Source: Rutidosis leptorrhynchoides (lineage: Eukaryota; Streptophyta; Magnoliopsida; Asterales; Asteraceae). From it: DNA of 64,000 nt. The translations under genes and the position numbers were made by a program. The notes below the pieces were generated by a model. The model searched no databases, was not told the origin of the DNA, and saw nothing but the letters and a program-made list of their open reading frames with translations. The stretch lies in assembly GCF_046630445.1 (NCBI RefSeq), contig NC_092341.1, positions 26,550,001 to 26,614,000 of the forward strand, in the 5' to 3' direction. Numbering within the stretch: position 1 is the stretch's first letter; every line of letters starts with the position of its first letter. Positions 11,550-23,027 of the stretch are shown here, piece by piece.

Positions 11550-13744
11550 TCAATCTGGATAGGGGTTCCAGTTCATGTCATCATCCGGGTTCCATGGTTG
11601 GTGATAGGTGTACTGGTAGGCCTGGTTAGGGTCGTAGAGAGTATATGGTGGTCTCATCTCAGGCTGGTGTGAAGGATAGTAAGCGGGTCGGGTCAGAACG
11701 TAGTGATCCTGAGGTGACAGCCGGCTCATAATCTGACGCTGATGATAGTCCCATCTATCATGCTGTCATTGCCTGGAATGCTCGTAATCATTCCGGTCTT
11801 GCCACTGCTCCATCCATCTAAATCTCTCCCCGTTTATCATATCTACCTCATCTACACGCTGGTAGACATCAGTCATAGCCTCCCGAATGACATCCCTAAT
11901 GTCATCTGCTTCCTCCATCTCCTCATCTGAGCCTCTCTCTACCTGAGGATGACTAACTTCATAGGGTATTGCCTGGTTACGTCTACTCTTTAATACCTTA
12001 GCACCCACATAAACCCTCAATCCTAAAAGCTCAACCTGTTCCTTACATTCCAAAAGTGGACCCTCTTGGTCCTTATCTACACCCAAATACTCTCCAATGA
12101 GAGTAACAAAAATACCTCCTCCTATTATCCCCCCTTCCTGTATTCCTTCCACCATCTTAGACAAATAAAAACTGACACAGTAAGGGATATTAACAAAGCC
12201 TCTTGGGTCTCGAATACACTTTAGGTAAAATAAATCATGTAAGGTCATTTTCTCCTTGTTGTGACCTCTCTGTGTAATCGAGTTAGCCAAAAATCTATGA
12301 ATTATATGAAGCTCAGCTCTGTTAATATGTAAGTAGGTATGTGTTCCTACCCGCCCAAAAACATTATAATCTGACATACGCCTCCAGACGGCGTTCACAT
12401 CAAAATTCCTATCTACCCTTTCACCACGATAAATCAAATTCATACAATCGGGTAGTAGTAATTCAGCGGGCGTATATATCTGTAAAGCCTTGGCCATGTC
12501 CAGCATGGACATTCTGTACATCCTACGGCCAAGTATAAATCTAAGAAAACTTCTATCATCTAATCTATCTACATCTACATTTAATGCTATTGTACTGATC
12601 AGCTCAACACACCATTCCTTATATACAGGTCTACGAATGGTAAATAAACGTTCCCAATCGGTAAAAGAAGAACTACAATACCTTTGAATCAGATGGTCCC
12701 TAACACGGTCAGCTAGTTGGACCCTTTCCAAAGGATTCCAATCAATTACCCTAGGCACCTCTACATCTTTCGTTACTAATTTGAATTTATTACTTTGATA
12801 TGCCGGGTAATCTCTCCAGCTTCTATCGAATCTCAGATTAGGATGCAATGTATGTTCAGGAATCGTTGGGTATTCTACTGGCGGATGCATCGGAATTACT
12901 ATGAATTCATTAGCAAACTGTAGCGGATCATAATAAGGTACATGTTGATCAGCCTAATGTTGTTGTTCCTGTTGTGGTTCTTGTTCGGGTTCTGGCTCGT
13001 ATTGCGGCTCATATTCTGGTTCAGGCTCCTGTTGTGGTTGTCTAGATGATGATGAAGTACCAGCAGTATCGGTTTTCTGCAAAACACATTAAATACAAAA
13101 TTTGTGCATCCAAATATGCATTAGTGTTAGCAAAATAACAACTTAAAACAATCACAATAACATGTTAAATCAAAATTAAACTTATACACATTTTCACATT
13201 TTTTATAATTCTACACTTTTTCAAATTAGCACATATGAAAATGTATACAAAGTTCATAAGCATTTAACTCAAATAACATGTCAAACTAGTCATAACTAGC
13301 AATTAAACAAGTCTCAAATGGCAATTATATCAAATTAATCAAGTTCATGAATTTTGTACCTAAAAAGTCCACTTTAATCTTCAAAAATCATGTTTAGGAT
13401 CAATGTTTGGATCATTTAACTACCTAAACATGTTACACTACTTAATTTAGCAATAATTCATGACAAAAATCGGCCATAACCTGTTTATATCAAAAAGCCC
13501 CAAATTGCTCAAGAACACAAACCCTAGATTTCTAAAAATTTTGAAGTTTTTGGCTTCAAATCATGTTAAATAGCATCAATCTAGGTTATACATGCATAAA
13601 ATACTAACAATTTAACTCTAATTACACTAGAAATTAACAAAATTGCATTAGGTAAAATATTGTTAATTATCACAAAAACTAGAAATTTTAAGAGTTTAGG
13701 GGTGTAATTTTTACCTTTTTGTTGAAGAATCCGAACCTAGGCAT
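11550..13744 (-). pseudogene. A: ATHILA ORF-1 family protein after pol, two exons
   Basis: Read on -, a 10-codon first exon (MPRFGFFNKK, 13744-13715) ends at a GT donor. An intron of about 640 bp (13714-13077) ends in TTTTGCAG, and exon 2 runs from 13076 to TGA 11552-11550. Both exons are in phase 0, giving about 518 codons. Exon 2 opens with a Ser/Gln/Glu/Pro-rich part (residues 11-50), continues with the conserved core (WRDYPAYQSNKFKL, WNPLERVQLADRVRDHL, IGEYLGVD) and ends in a Tyr/Pro/Gln-rich tail. Two in-frame stops break it: TAG at 12956-12954 and TGA at 11768-11766. This family lies where env genes lie in retroviruses and its role is unknown. The splice sites are inferred from sequence and phase agreement. 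Confidence 0.75.
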
Positions 13745-14856
13745 GATTATAGCGAATTGTAGCAACAAATTTCGTGAATTTTGGTGAAAAAATGGTGATT
13801 TTAGGAGTGTATATGTGTGTGTGTTCGTGTATGTGTTGGTGTTTGAAGTGAGGCAGAAGCAGAAGCTCGATGCCTTTTGATCCTGGCCAGAAAATTAGCT
13901 CCATGCGATCGCATGGAGTTGAAGTTCAAAACCCATGCGATCGCATGGATCTGGTATTTTTTTTTTTAAGAAAAACTTATACTTTTTAAAACAAAAATTA
14001 ATAAAATTTTAAAAATTTGTTTCTTTTTAGGATGAGGGCGTTTTGGATCGTTGTCCTAGTCCGTCCCTCGACAAAATTTTAAAATTTGTCACTTTTTAAA
14101 CGCGGTTTTAAAAGTAAAGATTTTTGGGGTTTTTTTTTAATGTTTTTGGCATACTTTAATTCAATAAGATTAAAAATAATGATAATAAAAGTTCTCGTCC
14201 CTCCCTCGGGTAAAGCAATTTCGGTTCAACGACCTAGTCTTCAACTTACGACGAATTTTAAAAATCATATTTTTAACTTAACGAAATAAAGTAAATTTTT
14301 GTTTTTAAATTCACACCAAACTTAAATTTAAAATGCATAAAATTAAAAATTCATATTAAAAATTTACACAAAACTTAAATTATATTTTTGTTTTTATACA
14401 TACAAACTTATATTAAAAATATTAATTTTTCAAATATTTACAATTTTAAATATATTGATTTAAAAAGTTTACAATATTATTTTAATATTAATTTTAAAAA
14501 CAAAGTAAAAATAAAATTAAAAATCTTTTTGGTCTTTTATCCCACTTTAATCAATCAAATATTATCAAAAATATACGCCCCTCTTTTCGATAAAGTAATT
14601 TCGGTTCCATAACCTAGTTTAACTCATGACGAATTTTTGAAATATTTTGGATTGATTAATTAAAGATATTTATACCTTAAGAATAAACGGTAAATTTCGC
14701 AGTGATGTAATAAATTTTTGTATGATATCAATAATTTCGGTCGCAAAACCTAATTTTATTGAATACCAATTTAATACTTTATAGCGAACGATTTAGCATT
14801 TATTATCAAAAGGTTCAAAGCAATAAAAATAAAAATAAAAACTGTACATACTTACC
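13745..14856. other. A: AT-rich spacer with palindromes and a repeated module
   Basis: No gene is seen. The palindrome CCATGCGATCGCATGG occurs twice (13901-13916, extended to 20 bp at 13899-13918, and 13933-13948), preceded by TGGCCAGAAAA as in the LTR. Three copies of an AATTTCGGT-N(5-7)-ACCTAGT-like module lie at 14215-14241, 14596-14620 and 14731-14757. The rest is mostly A/T runs. Confidence 0.8.
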
Positions 14857-15288
14857 TGTGAAATAGAATTCTCAGTGACCTATTTTAGCCCACTCATAAG
14901 ATAGTCGGACTAATTGGTTTTCCATAGCTACATAGGCGTAATCTCGAGCATTCAACGTTTTTTCTTCGAAACATATGAACGGTCCATCTCTGCATAAAGT
15001 AACGAATTCGGTATTGGAATATGTCTGATTTGTCGAGCATTTTCCTTCGTGTGACCATTTTCCGCATTTGTGACATCTTTCAAGGTGTCGTGCTCTTCTT
15101 TTTGCTGCGAATTTTGATTTTCCTTTACCAAACTGTAACTTATTATTTTCGTTCCTGGATTCTTTTCTTACTCCGTCCAATTTACCTCTGATTAATGATA
15201 CCAATTCACTTGGAAGGGTGTCATTATTACGTTTAGTGATCAAAGCGTGTAGCATTAGACCATGGTTTAGTTCACAGGAAGTCTTCAT
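14857..15288 (-). pseudogene. A: zinc-knuckle ORF downstream of integrase
   Basis: Read on -, the frame from ATG 15288 encodes 138 residues. It has a Lys/Arg-rich middle (KGKSKFAAKRRARH) followed by CHKCGKWSHEGKC, a CX2CX4HX4C zinc knuckle as in nucleocapsid proteins. A TGA at 14874-14872 ends the frame, but six further codons lead to a strong splice donor (GTAAGTATG, beginning at 14855 or one base beside it). This suggests an exon whose last codons follow a nonsense change. An acceptor-like TTATTTAG lies just upstream of the start. The ORF sits between the second protease domain and the ATHILA ORF. I do not know a named counterpart; nucleic-acid binding is inferred from the knuckle only. Confidence 0.55.
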
Positions 15289-15460
15289 CTCGTAAAACCT
15301 AAATAAAAATAAAAATTCAGAATGGGGGGAGAAGACTAGTTCTTTAGGGTCTGCTAGGGAAAGACCATTCGGATTCCATTCTCGGAAACTACCTGAAAAC
15401 AGAAAATCTAACTCTAACAGAAATACATATTACCCTAAAAAGATTCAAACCTCCCCACAC

Positions 15461-16192
15461 TTAGTTAGCTGTGGTGTTGAAATTGTGATTAACGTCATTT
15501 TCAATTGGATCATCAACAACTTGTATATCTTTGACTTTTGCTTCAATCCATTTGTTGATTTCCTCCATAACTTTCACAAATTCAACTAACATTGCCTTTT
15601 CTTTTGGCGATAAATTGGATAGCAATCGATTACATAACTTAAAGTTTCCCTTAATCTTAGCATCGTGAATCCGTTTATAAAGTTTCTTCGTTGAACTGTT
15701 AAAAACGGGTTCATCTAATTTTGTATCATCAACGGGGTTCTTTGTGATTGGTTCATCATTAAGTGTTTCTTCATCTTCCCCACACTTATGTATTTTGATT
15801 GGTCTAACAGTTTTAGTTGGTGGAGATCTAAACTTTCGGTTGACAAAGGTGATTGGTTTATCACCATCCCTAAGTGTCATTCTACCTTCTCTTACATCAA
15901 TGAATGCCTCGGTGGTTGCTAAAAATGGGCAACCTAAAATTAGAGGAATATCAAGGTTTTCCTCCATATTAATCACTATGAAGTTTGCAACAAATGTCAA
16001 ACTTCCCACGTTAACAAGTAAATTATTTGCTATTCCAACCGGGTGTTTAATGGTTAGGTCAAATGATTGAACACCTATTTTGGTTAGTTTTAATTTACCC
16101 ATACCTAATCTTTTGTATAAGGAAAGAGGCATAATATTTGCACGTGCTCCTAAATCTGCGAGTCCATTATATACAGCACCATCATTGAGCAA
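15461..16192 (-). pseudogene. A: second retropepsin-like domain (PR2), in frame after integrase
   Basis: The reading runs on from integrase through one TGA (16195-16193, between GEFIIF and LLNDGAVYNG). It contains the aspartic-protease landmarks seen in the element's own PR1: DPGEFII, GLADLGARANIMPLSLY, VANFIVINMEENLDIPLILG and PFLATTEAFIDV. The catalytic D-L-G-A is kept, but the next residue is Arg where PR1 has Ser. About 110 residues follow the fold, partly charged and helical (KEKAMLVEFVKVMEEINKWIE), ending NDVNHNFNTTAN*. The integrase tail carries a similar peptide ([10 protein letters not shown]), so this segment may have arisen by an internal duplication. PR1 lies in the usual place before RT, so this is an extra copy. 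Whether it is active or made is unknown. Confidence 0.75.
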
Positions 16193-17690
16193 TCAAAAAA
16201 TGATAAATTCACCTGGGTCTCCTGCTTTAGTAAGTCGAGTTGGTTTGTAAACCTTTTTCGGGTGTTCTTTTCTTGGTTCTTTCACTTCTATTTGAACTTC
16301 TTGTTCACATTTTTCTTCGTTTCTTGGAATTGGAGGTTTGTATAAGAATTCTTCTTCATCACTCCAATTTGAATCCTCCCTATTTTCCAATTTTGATTTT
16401 TCATATGTTGTTGATAACATATTTATGTTTTCATTTTGAGGGTTTTCTTGGGTGGTGAAATTATGATTGACTTCATTGTCAACTTTCATCGGACCATGTA
16501 TGTAATGTTTAACTCTGTGACCATTAACTTTAAATTCAATCCAATTTGAATTTATTAACTCTACTGTTCCATATGGGAAAACTCTTTTGACTATAAATGG
16601 TCCAGACCATCTTGATTTCAATTTTCCAGGAAATAGCTTGAATCGTGAATTGAAAAGAAGAACTCTGTCTCCTTCTTTAAATTCTTTTGAACTTCTGATT
16701 CTTTTATCATGCCATTTCTTCGTTCTTTCTTTATAGATTAACGAATTTTCGTATGCTTCATGTCTTAATTCTTCTATTTCGTTTAATTGTCTTAACCGTA
16801 GACGTCCGGCTTCATGTAAATCAAGATTACATGTCTTCAAAGCCCAAAATGCTTTGTGTTCAATTTCTACTGGAAGATGACATGCTTTTTCGTAAACGAG
16901 TTTAAAAGGTGTGGTACCAATAGGAGTTTTGTAGTCTGTTCTAAAAGCCCAGAGTGCATCCTCCAATTTCATGGACCATTCTTTCGGATTTGATCCTACG
17001 GTTTTCTCTAGGATACGTTTTAAAGCTCGGTTGGTATTTTCAACTTGTCCACTTGTTTGTGGATGATATGCGGTGGAGATTTTATGAATTACTCCATATC
17101 TTTTGAGAACTTTCTCAAGTTGATTATTACAAAAATGAGTACCCCGATCACTTATTAAAGCTTTCGGTGTTCCTAACCTTGCAAAAAGACGTTTTAAAAA
17201 GTTGACTACAACTCGTGCATCGTTAGTTGGGAGATCTTGTGCTTCCGCCCATTTAGATACATAGTCAATGGCAACGAGAATGTAGAGATTATTATGAGAT
17301 TTTGGAAATGGACCCATAAAGTCAATACCCCAAATGTCAAATACTTCACATACTTGAATGACATTTTGTGGCATTTCATCACGTTGACTTATTGTTTTGG
17401 CCCTTTGACAAGCATCACAGGATTTGCAAAGAAGGTGTGCGTCTTTGAAAATTGTAGGCCAATAGAATCCAGCATCGTAAACTTTTCTTGCTGTGAGTTG
17501 AGGCCCATAATGCCCTCCTGTTGGTCCTGTGTGACAATGCTTTAAAATTTGACTAGCTTCATCTGCGAATACACATCGGCGTATTATTCCATCGGGACAA
17601 CTTTTAAACAAATGTGAATCTTCCAAGAAATAGTGTTTTATATCACTAAAGAATTTCTTTCGTTTTTGGTACGATAATCCTTTTTAAAGG
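16193..17690 (-). pseudogene. A: integrase
   Basis: The open part (477 residues from 17626) inserts element DNA into the genome. The N-terminal zinc-binding module has [12 protein letters not shown] and CKSCDACQ. The DDE core is complete: D in [11 protein letters not shown] in [10 protein letters not shown] and E in [15 protein letters not shown]-terminal part ([25 protein letters not shown]) matches the GPY-like module of Athila integrases. The tail then runs on for about 110 Glu/Lys-rich residues to GDPGEFIIF and the PR2 domain. The start at 17626 is not biological, since integrase is part of the polyprotein; the region up to about 17690 connects to RNase H with stops. Confidence 0.88.
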
Positions 17691-19405
17691 ATCCTACATA
17701 CTAAGTAGTTTGCATAGTCTGCAAACCATGGAATTTCATTATAATCTATTTTCAATAGATATTCATCAGGAAAGTTGTCTTGTATGGCTGATTCATTTAA
17801 AAATTCTAATTCGGGATTTTCAAGATGAGAAAGATGATCAGCTGCGAGATTTTCTGCTCCATTTTTATCTCGGATTTCAATATCAAACTCTTGTAAGAGT
17901 AAGATTCAACAGATTAATCATGGCTTGGCATCTTGTTTCGAAAATAGGTATCTAAGAGCATAATGGTCGGTATAGACCACCGTTTTTGCTAGAACGAGAT
18001 ATGAACGAAATTTGTCAAAAGCAAAGACAATAGCAAGGAGTTATTTTTCAGTAGTTGTATAATTCGTTTGTGCTCCTTGTAACGTCTTACTAGCATAATA
18101 AATGGGTTGAAATCATTTTTCAATCCTTTGTCCTAAAACGGCTCCCATTGCAAAATCACTTGCATCGCATATTAGTTCAAACGGTAGATTCTAATTTGGA
18201 GTTATCATGATCGGCGCATTAGTGAGTTTTTGTTTAAGAATATTAAAAGATTTGATGCATTCATCTGAAAAGATGAATGGAGCATCCTTTTCTAGGAGTT
18301 TATTCATAGGAGTGGCAATTTTAGAAAAATCTTTTATGAAACGTCGGTAAAAACCGGCATGCCCTAGAAAACTCCTAACTCCTCTAACATTGGTTGGATG
18401 TGAAAGTTTAGCAATTACATCTACTTTAGCTCTATCCACTTCAATTCCTTCCTTTGAAATTTTATGTCCAAGAACGATGCCTTCTTTAACCATGAAATGG
18501 CATTTCTCCCAATTAAGTACTAGATTTGATTATTCGCATCTAATAAGCATTCGTTCAAGATTAACTAGACATGATTCAAATGTATCACCGAAGACTGAAA
18601 AGTTATCCATGAAAACTTTCATGCATTCTTCTATCATGTCATGAAAAATCGCCATCATGCACCTTTGAAAGGTTGCAGGGGCGTTGCAAAGTCCAAATGG
18701 CATGCGTTTGTAAGCAAAAGTACCATAAGGGCACGTGAATGTGGTTTTCTCTTGGTCCTCGGGTGCTATTGGAATTTGAAAATATCCGAAAAAACCATCA
18801 AGAAAACAATAGTAACTATTTCCGGCTAATCTTTCCAACATTTGATCAATGAAAGGTAAGGGAAAGTGATCTTTTCTAGTGGCATCATTTAATTTTCTAT
18901 AATCAATACAAACACGTTATCCTGTTACAGTCCTAGTAGGAATAAGCTCATTTTTCTCATTTGTGATGACAGTCATGCCACCCTTCTTAGGTACGCATTG
19001 AACTGGGCTGACCCATGGACTATCAGAAATTGGAAAAATTAAACCTGCATCTAGCAGTTTAATAATTTCTTTCTTAACAACATCTTTCATATTAGGATTT
19101 AGTCTTCTTTGGCGTTGCACATACGTTTTATGACCTTCTTCCAAAAGGATTTTATGTGTGCAATACGAAGGACTTATTCCTTTAATATCATGAATTTTCC
19201 ATGCAATAGCTGGTTTATGAGCTTTTAACACAGAAATTAGTTGAGATTTTTTATTTTCAGTAAGAGAAGACGATATTATTACAGGTAATTCAGATTCACC
19301 ATGTAAATAAGCGTATTCCAAATGGTTTGGAAGTGGCTTTAACTCTAATGTCGGTGGTTCTTCTATCGATGATTTGTATCGATATCTGTCTTCTTCTTTT
19401 AGCAT
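17691..19405 (-). pseudogene. A: reverse transcriptase and RNase H, decayed
   Basis: RT begins with PPTLELKPLPNHLEYAYL, then WVSPVQCVPKKGG and VCIDYRKLN, the latter after a TAA near 18917. The catalytic box reads VFMDNFSVFG near 18610: the second Asp of the MDD motif is Asn, which should abolish polymerisation. The connection domain (FLGHAGFYRRFIKDFSKIATP) ends at 18191 with a stop. RNase H follows in the same frame with ICDASDFAMG, TTTEK, VYTDHYALRY and AADHLS, so its acidic residues remain, but several in-frame stops cut it. This is a dead copy. Confidence 0.85.
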
Positions 19406-19862
19406 TTAAATTTCTTCTGTTGTTGGTTCATATCCATTAGCCATAAGTGTAGCTAACATTTCAGTTTCATCAATTGGTTCAGTTCCTTCTCCTAAAGAAC
19501 ATTCTCCTGTTCCTTGTAATTCTGGAAATTCTTCTAACAATTCTGCATGTGAATCTATAGTTTGAATATAATAACATGTATCATCTGCAGATTGCGGTTG
19601 TTGCATGGCTCTATCAACTGAAAAGGTAACACTCTCGTCCTCTATACTTAGGGTCAGTTTCTTACCAAACACGTCTATTATTGCTTTAGCCGTGTTTAAG
19701 AATGGTCTTCCTAATATGAGAGGAACTCGAGAATCTTCTTCCATGTCCAGAATAACAAAATCTACTGGAAATACTAAAGTACCAACTTTAACTAGCATAT
19801 TCTCCATTATCCCTCTAGGATATTTTACTGATCGATCGGCTAGTTGTATGCTTATTCATGTT
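19406..19862 (-). pseudogene. A: C-terminal part of the first protease (PR1)
   Basis: This part reads SIQLADRSVKYPRG, then MENMLVKVGTLVFPVDFVILDMEED and PLILGRPFLNTAKAIIDV, the second half of an Athila aspartic protease with the ILGR motif. It ends in an acidic linker and TAA 19408-19406 before RT. The N-terminal half with DLGASINLMP is at 30003-30100. Element B was inserted between the halves. Confidence 0.85.
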
Positions 19863-21541
19863 GGTTTCATGTAACGACCCGGAAATTTCTGACCAAATTT
19901 AAACCCTAATCTCTATAGGTTTCCGACACGATAAGCAAAAACCCTAATGTTGAGTCTAGAAAGTTGAAATCTATATTTGGATAATCAGTTACCCTTTGAC
20001 CATGCTTGACGATTCACGAACAGTAGTTGTAAATATGTATGTGAACAATATATGTTTAATTATGATTTTTGTACATAATTAATATATTATGAATATTTTT
20101 TTTAATTAATAATATGTAATATATTATATGTAATTACAAATTCAAATTTAAAATTTGCTAGATTAATATTATTATTATTATTATTTTATTACAATATTTG
20201 AATCATTAATGTTATCATATAATATATATAATTATGAAATTTGATAAGTATAAGTTGTTGTATTGTTAATATTATTATTATCACTAACAATATTAATATC
20301 ATTATAAGTAGTATTATTAATTAAAAACATTACTAATAACATGATTGTTATCTTTCTTATTATTATTATAATAATTATTATTATTAATTATGATTATCCT
20401 AACCAGTATTATTATGAGTAATGTTGGTTTAATCAGTATTAATAAAAATCGTTAAATTATTATAATTATTGTTATTATTACAATACAATTTATTATTATT
20501 ATTATTAAATATTATTAGTATTATCATTTACGATATTGCTATAATTGTCATTATACTTGTTATAAATACAATTATTGTTATTTTATGTTATATTTTTAGT
20601 ATTAAATGTATTAATATTAATTAATATAATTATTAAATATTAAAATCCATATATAAAATGCAGATATACAAAGTATAAATATGAAATATAGATAAATATA
20701 AATACTCCGTATATAAAAAACAGTTATATAATATGATATTTATAGACATGACCTGTGTTGATTAAATTACCTTTATCAGTTTTCTTCCTATCTGTTTCTT
20801 TTTCCTCTGCTACCCGTGATTTCCTCCTAACCCTACCAAGAACGAATCAATCATCTCATGTTTTTTTTCTTTTCATCCGACTTCCATCATCAATCATTAA
20901 ATTACATATCATAATTCATCTACTGCAAACATAAAATTTAAAAGTTTAAACAGAAAGGACCCAAACATTCATCAGGATTCGGTTCTTGAACTCCTTTTTG
21001 CTCAAACCACGATTTTTAATGAAATTTAAAAATGTAATACTGCACAAATGTTAGGATTATTGCGTTTAAACTATCTGCAAGGTATGATTTCTCAGATCTC
21101 TATATTAAATTCGAATTTGGAAATCAAACTCTTAAAATTTAAAGTCAGTTTTTTTTTCGTTCTCCATTAAAATTCGATTTTTCTGTTGAGAATTGGAATA
21201 AACTAATGCTTCCTATAGTTTTTAGTAGAGATTTTAAACATATTTCATATACAAAGTTCCTGTTAAGGAGGTCTTAAATTCGAAAATCATAAACGGGTTC
21301 ATAACCGTCGAAGCTCTGCTGTTTCTATTATTATTTTTTTTTCTTCTTTGCTTGCGTTATTTTGGAAATCATGGAGGATCATAAAAGTACCAATTAACAT
21401 AATTAAATCCAACAGATTATTCACGTTCTTGGTTTTTGAGGTTAAGGTCGATTTGGATTTCGGGAAGTAAAGAAGGATAGGAAGGTAATGGATTACGGGT
21501 TAAATAAATTTAGGCCGAAACATTAATTAGAAAACGGGCAT

Positions 21542-21596
21542 CAGCCCAACTGGTTTCACGTGCTACATGGGTTCTAGAGGATGGGGGTTCGAATCC
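21542..21596 (+). promoter_or_regulatory. tRNA-like A box and B box inside the B LTR
   Basis: CAGCCCAACTGG (21542-21553) matches a pol III A box, and GGTTCGAATCC (21586-21596) is an exact B box (GGTTCGANNCC). The spacing is like that in tRNA genes and tRNA-derived SINE heads. No full tRNA cloverleaf is evident. The right LTR has the same pair near 28510-28566. It may be a SINE remnant taken into the LTR; promoter activity is untested. Confidence 0.6.
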
Positions 21597-21736
21597 CACC
21601 AAGGACATTTGAACAAAATTGAGAAAGGGTACATAACATTACTTTTATAATTCCATTATCATTATTAACATTAATTATAGGATTATTACTAGCTAATAAT
21701 GTTATTACTATGATTACAAGTCTTATTATAATTATG

Positions 21737-21737
<1 letters not shown>

Positions 21738-21833
<96 letters not shown>

Positions 21834-21895
21834 AAAATAAGTATTAACTACCATTTATTATTATTATTATTATTATTATTATGTTATTATTATTA
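21738..21895. repeat. (ATT)n arrays in the B left LTR
   Basis: Almost uninterrupted trinucleotide runs occur here, with a short break near 21835-21855. The matching block in the right LTR (28707-28865) differs in repeat number and has an extra TTAG unit. The poly-Ile frames on - are artefacts. Confidence 0.9.
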
Positions 21896-23015
21896 GTGCT
21901 ACTGTTATTATTTTTATTAATAATGATATAATTATTATTATTATCATTTTTATTATTACTATCATTATTGTTACTAGAAAACTTATCGTTTTTTATTATC
22001 AAAGGTATCATTAGTATTATTACTAGTATTAACATTATTTTTATTAGTTTTAACAGTAAAATTTTTATTTTTAACATTTTACTACTAGAATTATTATTAC
22101 TATTATTAAAACTATATTGTTATTATTATCCAAATTATCATCATCACATGAAAGTTAGTTATACAAACATATATTCGATAAAAACTATTTTTTATAAATT
22201 ATTCATTTAGGGTACGTAAAACAGATATATTTAAATTATTATGAAACATATAACGTACTAAGATAACAATTATAGTAACTAAATCTATTCGATTACAATG
22301 TGTTAATATATATGTACAAATGATATAGGTTCGTGAATCCGAGGCCAACCCTACACTTATTCAATGATGTTAATGATGTTATATGTATTTTTACTACAAA
22401 ATACAGTATGGTGAGTATATAGATCCCTTTTTAAACTCTAAATATTTTTGGGCTGAGAATACATGCGCTGTTTTATAAATGTTTTACGTTATGGACACAA
22501 GTAACTGAAAAATATATTCTACGTTGAGTTGTACCACTGGCATACTTCCCTGTAGCTTGGTAACTATTATTTACAGCGGTATTGTAAACGCGAATCCTGT
22601 TGATAGATCTATCGGGCCTGACAACCCCAACCGGACTGGACGACCAGTATTCAACGGTTGCACAGTACTTCGTTTCGTGACTACACTTGGTACGGTGTAG
22701 TAAGATTTCATAATAAAGGGAATATGCGACGTGATTAAATGTTAAGTATGGTTACCAAGTGCTCAACCACTTAGAATATTATTATTAAAATGTTTACATA
22801 TGAAATCTTGTGATCCATAGTTATAACGCTACTAGCATCAAACCTATATATCTCACCAACTTTACGTTGACGTTTTAAAGCATGTTATTCTCATGTACGA
22901 ATTAAGTGTTCCGCTGTGCATTAGCTCAAATTAAGGACATTACTTGGAGTCGATCATCGCAATGGAACCAAATGTTGAAGATTTCGTCCAGGGGATAAGG
23001 ACGGGTCCTCACAGG

Positions 23016-23027
23016 TGGTATCAGAGC
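23016..23027 (+). promoter_or_regulatory. B: primer-binding site for initiator-Met tRNA
   Basis: TGGTATCAGAGC begins two bases after the LTR end and is the standard complement of plant initiator-Met tRNA 3' sequence, where minus-strand DNA synthesis starts. Confidence 0.92.

Larger units (their letters stand above)
19868..23013 (+). repeat. B: left (5') LTR
   Basis: This 3146-bp LTR carries a T/A-rich first half, a tRNA-like box pair (21542-21596) and a long (ATT)n block (21738-21838). Its closing third contains GGTTCGTGAATCCGAGG and GCTGAGAATACATGCGC, landmarks also present in LTRs C and D. It lacks the 36-bp tandem duplication and an 8-bp insertion seen in the right LTR. Confidence 0.95.

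Noticed and set aside
12899..13087. 62-aa Asn-rich ORF on -
   Set aside because: It is out of frame with exon 2 of the ATHILA-type ORF, which reads Gln/Glu/Pro-rich here and joins a good splice acceptor.
21542..21596. A functional tRNA gene
   Set aside because: Only A and B boxes match; no acceptor stem or cloverleaf was found, and the sequence lies in an LTR.
21844..22210. Ile/Asn-rich ORFs, also at 28863-29060 and 49788-50069
   Set aside because: They come from (ATT)n arrays and carry no protein signal.
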